Origin: Halomonas sp. H10-9-1 | Lineage (GTDB): Bacteria > Pseudomonadota > Gammaproteobacteria > Pseudomonadales > Halomonadaceae | NCBI RefSeq assembly: GCF_040147005.1 | Contig: NZ_JAMSHO010000001.1 | Location: 3,162,001-3,226,000 of the forward strand | DNA length: 64,000 bases | Reading direction: 5' to 3' | In this document: positions 41,349 through 52,986 of the stretch, piece by piece | How the letters are laid out: each line of letters opens with the position of its first letter | Position numbering within the stretch: position 1 is the first letter of the stretch | Program-made: the position numbers and the translations under genes | The notes under the pieces: model-generated | Databases searched by the model: none | Seen by the model: only the letters and a program-made list of their open reading frames with translations | Told to the model about the DNA's origin: nothing

Positions 41349-41458
41349 ATATAACCCCAAAGGGTCTGGTCCGCGATGACACACGACATTGCCGGATACG
41401 CTTGAGACGTATCTCGTGCTCTTTCCTTGCGGAAAGAACGTTTGTCAGCATGATTCAC

Positions 41459-41472
41459 ATTGTTAAAGAGCA
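41459..41472 (-). promoter_or_regulatory. boxA antitermination site before 23S
   Basis: The minus strand reads TGCTCTTTAACAAT, an exact rrn boxA, about 110 bases ahead of the 23S gene. It binds NusB/NusE to keep polymerase Rho-resistant. Confidence 0.8.
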
Positions 41473-41562
41473 GACTGTCAATCGACAGTCATAAACCTGA
41501 CATCCGGTGATGCGATGCTGGCTTATGACTGCGGATCCGATCAGCGAAGACTGTGGGGAAGA

Positions 41563-41638
41563 TGGTGGAGCCAAGCGGGATCGAACCGCTGACCTCCTGC
41601 GTGCAAGGCAGGCGCTCTCCCAGCTGAGCTATGGCCCC
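41563..41638 (-). tRNA. tRNA-Ala (anticodon TGC)
   Basis: 76 bases, acceptor GGGGCCA, anticodon loop CTTGCAC, encoded CCA, in the 16S-23S spacer. Confidence 0.97.
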
Positions 41639-41746
41639 TCTGATTCCCATACGCGACATGGGGAAATTTTATTCAGGACAAGGCGTTTTGCGGCGACGCA
41701 TAACCTGCCATGCGAGTCACAAAACAACGCGGTACTGGATAAAATC

Positions 41747-41823
<77 letters not shown>

Positions 41824-41859
41824 AACACCATTTCTCTCGCTGGCTGAGCGAGGCCGGCT

Positions 41860-41924
41860 TGCCGACCTCACCCTCCTGTCCATAAAGGTCAGGGGGCGCA
41901 CTCCAACCAACTGAGCGAAAACCC
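41860..41924 (-). pseudogene. Degenerate tRNA-Ile-like sequence in the rrn spacer
   Basis: The minus strand reads GGGTTTTCGCTCAGTTGGTT, then GTGCGCCCCCTGA, and later GGGTGAGGTCGGCA, mirroring tRNA-Ile (GGGTCTGTAGCTCAGTTGGTT, split; GCGCACCCCTGATAAGGGTG; AGGTCGGCA). The anticodon region holds an insertion (CCTTTATGGACAGG) and the T-arm and acceptor 3' strand are lost, so it cannot be a working tRNA. Probably a decayed partial duplication. Confidence 0.6.
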
Positions 41925-42018
41925 TAGGGTCACGCTGGGCCTATACCCAAACAGTCTTTTGCTCTGGTCGATCAGGTAATTCATTGTGGGCACTTGCCGA
42001 CAGTCGGCGACATATCGG

Positions 42019-43555
<1,537 letters not shown>

Positions 43556-43710
43556 TAAGATCATAAGTGCTTGAAGCAGCACCAAACTTGGCTCAAGGTT
43601 CAAACGTTCTCAAATAGACCCGAAGATCTATGACGAGTCGCTTGCCTTGATGGTTCAATGATATGAATCACCGAGCCATCGACAAGCGCCCACATGAATT
43701 ACCTGATCGA

Positions 43711-43724
43711 TTGTTAAAGAGCGG
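43711..43724 (-). promoter_or_regulatory. boxA antitermination site in the rrn leader
   Basis: Minus strand CCGCTCTTTAACAA matches rrn boxA, 155 bases before the 16S gene. Confidence 0.75.
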
Positions 43725-43806
43725 CTTCGACTCTTTTGAGTGAAGCGTCTCGCTTGCTGCCAACCGAAGCGAACTCCGTGTCGTCAGCGCCCTGCGAGGA
43801 AGGCGT

Positions 43807-43834
43807 ATTCTACCGTTTCGCCTGGCGGTGTCAA
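43807..43834 (-). promoter_or_regulatory. rrn promoter P2
   Basis: TTGACA (43829-43834), 16-base spacer, TAGAAT (43807-43812) on the minus strand. Same boxes and spacing as P1, 105 bases nearer the 16S gene. Confidence 0.75.
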
Positions 43835-43911
43835 GCGGTGCTTGGCGAAGCGTGCTTGCCGTAACTGCTGACTGCCCCGCCCCTCGAGGCGGCTGCGAAA
43901 CCGTGGCGGGC

Positions 43912-43939
43912 ATTCTACCGAATGCGCGGTGATTGTCAA
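43912..43939 (-). promoter_or_regulatory. rrn promoter P1
   Basis: TTGACA (43934-43939), 16-base spacer, TAGAAT (43912-43917), followed by a GC-rich discriminator (GCCCGCC), the hallmark of stringently controlled rRNA promoters. An AT-rich stretch (43970-43990) upstream could serve as UP element. The remaining 44000-44235 holds GC-rich inverted repeats (44060-44092) but no gene. Confidence 0.75.
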
Positions 43940-44235
43940 TCGGAATGTTTCGAAGCGATGCGACCTGTTTCGAAAAAAAATCCATGCAGAACAATCACTT
44001 CTGCCACTTCCACCGCCTGCAACGTTTGCTCGTCGCCGGCAGCGGATGCGTACTTTACGGCTTTCCCGGGGGGTGCGCAAGCCCCGCGGAAAGAAAAATG
44101 TCAGAAGCGTGTCACGAGCGTGACCAGGCGATGACCGCCAGAGCACGATCGCCCGCGCAAGGCGGGCGTCGTGGCGGGCGAAGGGTATCGCCCAGGCGGC
44201 CTTCATGGCGAGGCCGTCATTGGTAGAGAGCGCCT

Positions 44236-45969
44236 TCAGCCGTCGATGGCCAAGCGCACACTCCCACCGTTGCTGCCATAGGCGCTGACCTCGACCTCAT
44301 AGATGCCGGGCTCGAGATAGCGGTGGATCCGTGAGCCGTAACCGAGATCTCCGGCATCGTCGTTCTGCTCGTCGACCCCGTTTCCGGTCAGGCCAAGGAC
44401 GGTGTCCACACCGCCCGAGGTACTTTCAATGACCACATCCTGGGCCGCCTCGACGACCAGCTGGTAGGTCAGACTACGACCGGGGCTCAGTTGACCGTAA
44501 ACCACCTCGCCGACCGCCACCTCGCCGCCATTGCTGATGCGCCCCTCGAAGGCACGCTGCTCGGTGCGCAGTCGGTAGACGCCGGTGCCACTGTAGCTCT
44601 CGATATCCAGGTGGTACTCGCCGGGCTGGAGCATAGTGGTGACCAGGGAGTTACGACCGCCGCCACCGTCGTCGTCACGAATGTCGATGCCATTGCCGTA
44701 GAGTCGCAGCACGGGATCGAAGGCACCGGACTCCAGGGCCAGCTCCACCTCGCTGACCTCGTCGATCGCGAAGCGGTAGGTGTTATTCATGCCGACTCCG
44801 ACCAGGTTGCCATCGAAGCTCTCGCCGAGCGTCACCTCTCCGCCGCTGCGCAGTTCGCCGTCGAAGGCGCCGAGGGTGACGTCCAGCGCGTACTCGCCGC
44901 TCGCCTCGCCGTAGCCACCCACCTCGACACGATACTCACCGGGCATCAGCACGGTCTGCAGCCGCGAATCGGTGCCGGTACCGCCATCGTCGTCGACCAG
45001 CTCACTGCCCTCTCCCGTGATGCTCAATACGGTATCGAAGGCCGCTGAGCGCAGCGCCAACGAGGCGTTGCTGGGCTCATCGATTCTCAGGGTGTAGGTG
45101 TTGCCGGCCCCCGACTCGAGGGTGCCGGTGATGCGATCGCCGTCACGCAGCGGCCCCGCGTTGCGGCGACCATCGGACAGGTCCTTGCGTTCGACCACGA
45201 GACGATGCACGCCGTCGGCGCCCAACAGGCGGGACTCGCACGCCTCGCCCGACACCTCGACACCCCTGCCGCCCTCCTCGACCTCGACGCGATACTCTCC
45301 GGCATCGAGGTAAGTATCCAGCTGCAGCTCGCCGGGGGCACAGGCGCTGGCCTGCCGGTTGATGCCGTCGCCAACCAGGCGCATCCCCAGGGCGGCGCCG
45401 CCGGAGAGGGAGAGATCGACCCAGGCGGGCGCATCCAGCGTCAGGGAGTAGGCGGCTCGACCCTCCTCGAGCTGCCCCACCAGCGGCCGACCGGTCTCGA
45501 GTTCGTTGGCGAAGGACACCGGCTCGGCCTTCAGACGATAGGGCCCGAAGGCGCCGTCGTCCCGCCCGCTGACCGCCACCAGGGTGCACGCCTCCGCAGA
45601 GGCCATCAGCACCGGTTGTTCACCGCCGGGCGCGCCGACGATGTTACCCAGCCACTGTCCCTGCTCGTCGAAGGCCGAGAGGCGGGCGGCGAAGGGCGCA
45701 TCGAGCTGATAGCGCACCAGCGATGCATCATCCGCCTCACCGCAGAGCCAGTGGGCGGCCACCCGCGTGCCGTCGCTGAGATTAATCTCGCTGGATGAGG
45801 TGAGTTCGCCGGCGATATCACTGCCCAGAGCGGCCTCGGGGGCCGAGGCGAAGCGCGTCTCCTCCTCGGCGCAGCCGGCCAGCAGGACCAGGCCGGCGGC
45901 GCCGACGAGCAGGCGGTGGGGGCGCAGAACCGCATGACCGGACGCCTTCCGGATTACTTGAATTAGCAC
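44236..45969 (-). CDS. Lipoprotein with repeated PPC-like beta domains
   Basis: The 577-residue product has a signal peptide ending in a lipobox (LVLLAGC, C33), so it should be lipid-anchored. The mature part is acidic, as in salt-adapted bacteria, and consists of repeated beta domains like bacterial pre-peptidase C-terminal (PPC) domains. Three related blocks show the pattern D-x-VL-x-L-x-G-x-G, then DDDGG or NDDAG, then L-x-PG-x-Y-x-V: FDTVLSITGEGSELVDDDGG, FDPVLRLYGNGIDIRDDDGG and VDTVLGLTGNGVDEQNDDAG. PPC domains often bind calcium or help secretion of enzymes, but no catalytic domain is attached. It stands alone between the rrn promoters and the lactate genes. Confidence 0.75.
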   Translation of the reverse strand: MLIQVIRKASGHAVLRPHRLLVGAAGLVLLAGCAEEETRFASAPEAALGSDIAGELTSSSEINLSDGTRVAAHWLCGEADDASLVRYQLDAPFAARLSAFDEQGQWLGNIVGAPGGEQPVLMASAEACTLVAVSGRDDGAFGPYRLKAEPVSFANELETGRPLVGQLEEGRAAYSLTLDAPAWVDLSLSGGAALGMRLVGDGINRQASACAPGELQLDTYLDAGEYRVEVEEGGRGVEVSGEACESRLLGADGVHRLVVERKDLSDGRRNAGPLRDGDRITGTLESGAGNTYTLRIDEPSNASLALRSAAFDTVLSITGEGSELVDDDGGTGTDSRLQTVLMPGEYRVEVGGYGEASGEYALDVTLGAFDGELRSGGEVTLGESFDGNLVGVGMNNTYRFAIDEVSEVELALESGAFDPVLRLYGNGIDIRDDDGGGGRNSLVTTMLQPGEYHLDIESYSGTGVYRLRTEQRAFEGRISNGGEVAVGEVVYGQLSPGRSLTYQLVVEAAQDVVIESTSGGVDTVLGLTGNGVDEQNDDAGDLGYGSRIHRYLEPGIYEVEVSAYGSNGGSVRLAIDG

Positions 45970-46079
45970 CCAGTGTCTCCCTACGTTTAAGTATCGCTCC
46001 CTGCCGCACCCGTGCGACGAGAGGCATTACCTTAACCGAAAATGCTAAAGAAATGGATGCACCTGAGAGGCGGCGACGT

Positions 46080-46101
46080 CCTCCGGCGAGTCCTCGCCGG
46101 A
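46080..46101. terminator. Terminator-like hairpin after the D-lactate dehydrogenase gene
   Basis: CTCCGGCGAG (46080-46089) and CTCGCCGGAG (46092-46101) pair perfectly 20 bases past the stop of the operon's last gene. There is no T-run. Confidence 0.5.
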
Positions 46102-46121
46102 GGGCGTTGCCGGGGAGGCTT

Positions 46122-48970
<2,849 letters not shown>

Positions 48971-48974
<4 letters not shown>

Positions 48975-49651
48975 CGCGCGACCTCGGGCGGCTCGCCGGC
49001 ATGACGCACGATGACCACCAGCTCGCGTGGCCCATGCACGCCATAGGCCAGGGTCTGCTCGATATCGGCGGTCTTGCTGGGTCCGGAGATCAGCAGCGCA
49101 TTGGTGGGCATCCCGCTCGCCCAGCCGTGACGCCCCACCACATCGAAGAAGGTGTCCTCGATGGCGTCGGCGTCGAGCACCGCGATATGCAGCGGTGGTA
49201 CCAGGCTGAGCAACCGTGGCTCGTCCGGTGTCGGCCACAGCCACAGGCTGCCGGTCTCGGCGATGGCGCCGCGGGTGGAGGTCAGGCCGGCATCGACACT
49301 CTCGAACTGCTCGCGCTGCCACTGCTCGATATCGCGATCCGCATCGACCAGCTCCACGCCGGCATCGCCCAGGGCACGACGGGCCTCGGCGGCTACCGGG
49401 TGTTGCCTGCCCAGCGCCAGGCGGCGCACATTCTTGTCGGCGAGCACCTTTGCCAGGGCTTCGGTCCAGCGGGCCTCGCCGGTATGGACCACCTCGCCAT
49501 GCACCGAACCGATCCAGCGCTCGAAGCGTGCCAGGCGCTCCTCCTGACTCCAGCCGCGATTCGTGGCCACGTCGAAGTCGCTCTCAGGGGCGCTCAGTGG
49601 CCCATCCAGGCGCTCGCGAAGGCGCTTGAGAATGGCGTTGCGGGCACTCAT
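48971..49651 (-). CDS. lutC: Lactate utilization protein C (LutC/LldG)
   Basis: The 226-residue protein has the LUD domain in its second half (FESVDAGLTSTRGAIAETGS, LLSLVPPLHIAVLDADAIED, NALLISGPSKTADIEQTLAY, HGPRELVVIVRH). It is the small subunit of the three-part L-lactate oxidase that passes electrons to quinone. Both ends overlap neighbours by four bases, giving an order lutA-lutB-lutC-dld in one transcript. Confidence 0.93.
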
Positions 49652-51138
49652 CGGCGCTCCTCCTCGTGGCTCTTGCCGGCCGGGTCACTCTCACCGGCCG
49701 GGTCGCGCTTGCTGGCCTGATGACGCTTGACCAGCGCATGCAGGGTGGTGCCCGCCGGCTTGGGAGCCGTGCGGTAGTCGGTCCAGGCGCCCAGCCTGGC
49801 AGGCGTCAGCGCCCTCAGCTTGCCGGCCACAGAGGTACCGGCGCGCCAGGCGGCGGGGTGAGTCGCCAGCCACTGGAAGCCCTTCCAGGCGGCGACCTCC
49901 TTGCGGGTGCGCTTGACACCTGCACCGGCCACGTTGCCTCGCCCCTCGCCCACCGACTCGCGACGCAGCCGCACCAGCAGGTCGGGGATCGGGATCTTCA
50001 CCGGACACACCTCGCCACAGGCCCCGCACAGGCTCGACGCCGTGGGCAGGTCCTTCGTCTCCTCCAGGCCCATCAGGTGGGGAGAGAGGATACTGCCGAT
50101 GGGCCCGGGATAGGTGGTGCCATAGGTATGGCCACCCACCCGGGTGTAGACGGGGCAGTGGTTCATGCAGGCACCGCAGCGGATGCAGCGCAGGGTGTCG
50201 AGCAGCTCGTCGTCCTGATAGATACGGGAGCGGCCGCTGTCGACCAGCACCAGATGGACCTCCTGCGGCCCGTCGCGCTCCCCTTCCTTGCGTGGCGAGC
50301 TGATCATGTTGAAGTAGGTGGTGACATGCTGGCCGGTGGCCGAACGGGTCAGCAGCGAATAGAGGGGCGGCACGTCACGCAGATGCTCGACCACCTTCTC
50401 GATGCCGGTCACCGCCACGTGCACCGGCGGCACCGTGGTGGTCATGCGGCCGTTGCCCTCGTTCTCCACCAGGCAGAGGGTGCCGGTCTCGGCCACCGCG
50501 AAGTTGACCCCCGAGACCCCCACATCGGCGGCCATGAAGCGCTCGCGCAGCTGCTGGCGGGCCGCCGCGGTCATATAGTCGACGTCGCGGGTACGCTCGG
50601 TGCCGGTCTTGTCGTGCAGGATCTCGGAGATCTCGTCGGTGTTGAGATGGATCGCCGGCATGATGATATGGGAAGGCGTCTGCTGGTTGAGCTGCACCAG
50701 GTATTCGCCGAGATCGGACTCCAGCGCCTCGATACCCGCCGCCTCCAGGTGAGCATTGAGATGCATCTCCTCGGAGACCATCGACTTGCCCTTGATCACC
50801 GACTTGGCGTCGTGGGACTCGCAGATCTCGCGAATGATCCGGCAGGCCTGCTCACCATCCTCGGCCCAGTGTACGCGGATGCCGTTGGCCTCGCAGTTGG
50901 CCTCCAGCTGCTCGAGCAGGTCGGGCAGCTTCGCCAGTGCCCGCAGGCGGATATTGGCACCCAGCTCGCGCAGGGCCTCGAGGTCCCAGTCGCCGAAGCT
51001 TTCGCGCCGCTTGGCCATCAGGCCGTCCATTGCCTTGCGGAAGTTGGCACGGATCTGCGGATTGCCCAGGGCGTCATGGGCCTGGCGATGGAATTCGCGG
51101 GGGCTGTACGTTTCTACTCCAGGAGTCTGCGCGCTCAT
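49648..51138 (-). CDS. lutB: Lactate utilization iron-sulfur protein B (LutB/LldF)
   Basis: The 496-residue protein starts MSAQTPGVETYSPREFHRQA. It combines a LUD domain (VIKGKSMVSEEMHLNAHLEA, VSGVNFAVAETGTLCLVENE) with a ferredoxin-like domain carrying two 4Fe-4S motifs (CIRCGACMNHCPVY and CGACGEVCPVK). The C-terminal part ends in a basic/acidic tail rich in DPAGESDPAGKS. Start ATG 51136-51138 overlaps the lutA stop by four bases; a longer frame upstream is the out-of-register reading of lutA. Confidence 0.95.
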   Translation of the reverse strand: MSAQTPGVETYSPREFHRQAHDALGNPQIRANFRKAMDGLMAKRRESFGDWDLEALRELGANIRLRALAKLPDLLEQLEANCEANGIRVHWAEDGEQACRIIREICESHDAKSVIKGKSMVSEEMHLNAHLEAAGIEALESDLGEYLVQLNQQTPSHIIMPAIHLNTDEISEILHDKTGTERTRDVDYMTAAARQQLRERFMAADVGVSGVNFAVAETGTLCLVENEGNGRMTTTVPPVHVAVTGIEKVVEHLRDVPPLYSLLTRSATGQHVTTYFNMISSPRKEGERDGPQEVHLVLVDSGRSRIYQDDELLDTLRCIRCGACMNHCPVYTRVGGHTYGTTYPGPIGSILSPHLMGLEETKDLPTASSLCGACGEVCPVKIPIPDLLVRLRRESVGEGRGNVAGAGVKRTRKEVAAWKGFQWLATHPAAWRAGTSVAGKLRALTPARLGAWTDYRTAPKPAGTTLHALVKRHQASKRDPAGESDPAGKSHEEERR

Positions 51139-51890
51139 GAGGTCCTCCGCCACAGGTAGCTGGCGATATGCTCGCCTTCGACCGCCTTGTCCTGCTTCTT
51201 GAAGCGCCCGCCGATGTTCATCATGCAGCCACAGTCGGAGGTCACGAAGCGCCGTGCCCCGGTGGCCTCGATGGCCTGGGTCTTGTCCTCCACCATGGCC
51301 GCGGAGACCTCGGGATGACGCACGGCGAAGGTGCCACCGAAGCCGCAGCACTCGGCGGCACGCGCCTGCTCGACCAGCTCGACCTGGCCCAGCTTCGCCA
51401 GCAACGCCGGCCCGGTCTCGGCCAGCCCCATCTCGCGGCGCGCACTACAGGAAGTATGCATGGCGACCTTCTCGGGCTCACCGCGATCCTCGAGCTCTAG
51501 ATGGCAGACGTGGACCAGGAACTCGGTCAGCTCAAAGATGCGCCCGGCCACCTCACCGGCCTGCGCCTCGCGGTCGGTACCGGCGAAGAGCTGGGGATAG
51601 TGGGTGCGCATCATGCCTCCGCAGGAGCCGGAGGGCACCACGATCGGCCAGGGGTCGGGAAAGAGATCCAACTGGGCCGCCGCCACGGCACGCGCCTCCA
51701 GCTGATAGCCCGACGTGTAGGCCGGCTGGCCGCAACAGGTCTGGTCCTCGGGGAACAGCACCTCGATGCCCTCGCGCTCGAGCAGCCGGATGGCATCCAT
51801 TCCGGCCTCGGGATAGAGGAGGTCGATCAGGCAGGTGCCGAAGAAGTAGACCTTGTCTGGTCTCGGCGGATAGAGCTTGACTGCGGTCAT
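51135..51890 (-). CDS. lutA: Lactate utilization protein A (LutA/LldE)
   Basis: The 251-residue protein has two CCG cysteine-rich domains (CCGQPAYTSGYQLEA and CCGFGGTFAVRHPEVS) of the heterodisulfide reductase type that ligate an Fe-S cluster, with SCGGMMRTHYPQLF and HTSCSARREMG. It is the first gene of the L-lactate operon. The start at 51890 is chosen because AAGGA lies eight bases ahead and residues MTAVKLYPPRPDKVYFFGTC match the family; upstream in-frame ATGs lie in the operator region. Expression is probably controlled by the divergently encoded PdhR-like regulator through the box at 51934-51949. Confidence 0.93.
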   Translation of the reverse strand: MTAVKLYPPRPDKVYFFGTCLIDLLYPEAGMDAIRLLEREGIEVLFPEDQTCCGQPAYTSGYQLEARAVAAAQLDLFPDPWPIVVPSGSCGGMMRTHYPQLFAGTDREAQAGEVAGRIFELTEFLVHVCHLELEDRGEPEKVAMHTSCSARREMGLAETGPALLAKLGQVELVEQARAAECCGFGGTFAVRHPEVSAAMVEDKTQAIEATGARRFVTSDCGCMMNIGGRFKKQDKAVEGEHIASYLWRRTS

Positions 51891-51933
51891 CGGCGATTCC
51901 TTCAACATCTGGCATATGTTGGCATCCTGGTAA

Positions 51934-51949
51934 AATGGTAAAACCAATT
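51934..51949. promoter_or_regulatory. PdhR-box-like operator 1 (lutA side)
   Basis: AATGGT-AAA-ACCAATT differs at one position from the PdhR/LldR consensus ATTGGT-N3-ACCAAT. It lies 44 bases ahead of the lutA start, a good place for repression. Confidence 0.65.
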
Positions 51950-52120
51950 TACCCATTGGAGTTGGCGAACCTTAAGGAGGCCACGGCTACAGTGTCAAAC
52001 GAGAGGCGGGTTTTTTCTCGCCATATTGCGCTAGACTTTGGTCTATCGACCGGCAAGGTCATTGCAAGCGCCTGAATTACTGGGGGTAATCGCATTCTCT
52101 CCGGAGTGGATTCGGAACAG

Positions 52121-52141
52121 GATATTGGTAATACCAATATC
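52121..52141. promoter_or_regulatory. PdhR-box-like operator 2 (regulator side)
   Basis: A perfect 21-base palindrome whose core is ATTGGT-AAT-ACCAAT, an exact match to the E. coli PdhR consensus, 60 bases before the regulator gene. Suggests autoregulation and shared control of both divergent operons. Confidence 0.8.
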
Positions 52142-52200
52142 CTGGCGTAAGATAGCGCCACATAGACCCTCGATTCCCCAAGCACCGCCGGAGCCTCGCC

Positions 52201-52986
52201 ATGGCCTACCCGCCCCTGCGCCAGCCTCGCCTGGCCGACGTGATCACTGAGCGTCTCGAAGCGATGATCCTCGAAGGCAGCCTCCAGCCCGGCCAGAAAC
52301 TGCCCCCCGAGCGCGAGCTTGCCGAGCGCTTCAACGTCTCGCGCCCCTCGCTGCGCGAAGCCATCCAGAAACTCTCTGCCCGGGGCCTGCTGACCAGCCG
52401 CCAGGGGGGTGGCACCTATATCAGCGAAGAGCTCAACAGCGGCTACAGCGACCCGCTGCTGGAGATGCTCTCGCGCCACGGCGAATTCCACCTGGACCTG
52501 CTGGAGTTTCGCGATGCCATGGAGGGCATCTCGGCCTACTACGCCGCATTGCGCTCGACCCCTACCGACAAGGCTCTGCTGATCCGCCGCTTCGAGGAGC
52601 TGGAGGCGTGCTTCAAGGGGCGTGACCCGGCCGAGGAGGCCAGGGCCGATGCCGCCTTCCACCTGGCCATCGCCGAGTCCGCACACAACGTGCTGCTGCT
52701 GCATACCATTCGCGGCATCTTCCACCTGCTGGAGCGTAGCATCGTCGACAACCTCGCTTACCTCTTCGAGAAGCCGGATGCCCGCCCCCAATTGATGGTC
52801 CAGCACCGTGCGCTGCTCGATGCCATCCTCGAGGGGCGCGCCGAGGATGCCAGGGCTCGCGCCCATGAACACCTGGTGTTCGTCGAGGAGGGGCTACTCG
52901 AGGTGGAACGTGCCGAGACCCGTGCCCAACGCGCCCTGCGACGCGCCCAGGCGATGCCTGCGCCACGCCGTGAAGGAAGCACATGA
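52201..52986 (+). CDS. PdhR/LldR-type GntR-family transcriptional regulator
   Basis: The 261-residue protein has the FadR-type winged helix at its N-terminus (RLADVITERLEAMILEGSLQ, KLPPERELAERFNVSRPSLR, RGLLTSRQGGGTYI) and an all-helical FCD effector domain (LLEFRDAMEGISAYYAALRS, FHLAIAESAHNVLLLHTIRG, HRALLDAILEGRAEDARARA). Sequence is close to E. coli PdhR from its first residues (MAYPPLRQPRLADVI), and two PdhR-type boxes lie upstream. PdhR senses pyruvate, the product of lactate oxidation, so it probably represses lutABC-dld until pyruvate accumulates; direct lactate sensing as in LldR is the alternative. It overlaps dctB by four bases, an unusual operon. Confidence 0.88.
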   Translation: MAYPPLRQPRLADVITERLEAMILEGSLQPGQKLPPERELAERFNVSRPSLREAIQKLSARGLLTSRQGGGTYISEELNSGYSDPLLEMLSRHGEFHLDLLEFRDAMEGISAYYAALRSTPTDKALLIRRFEELEACFKGRDPAEEARADAAFHLAIAESAHNVLLLHTIRGIFHLLERSIVDNLAYLFEKPDARPQLMVQHRALLDAILEGRAEDARARAHEHLVFVEEGLLEVERAETRAQRALRRAQAMPAPRREGST

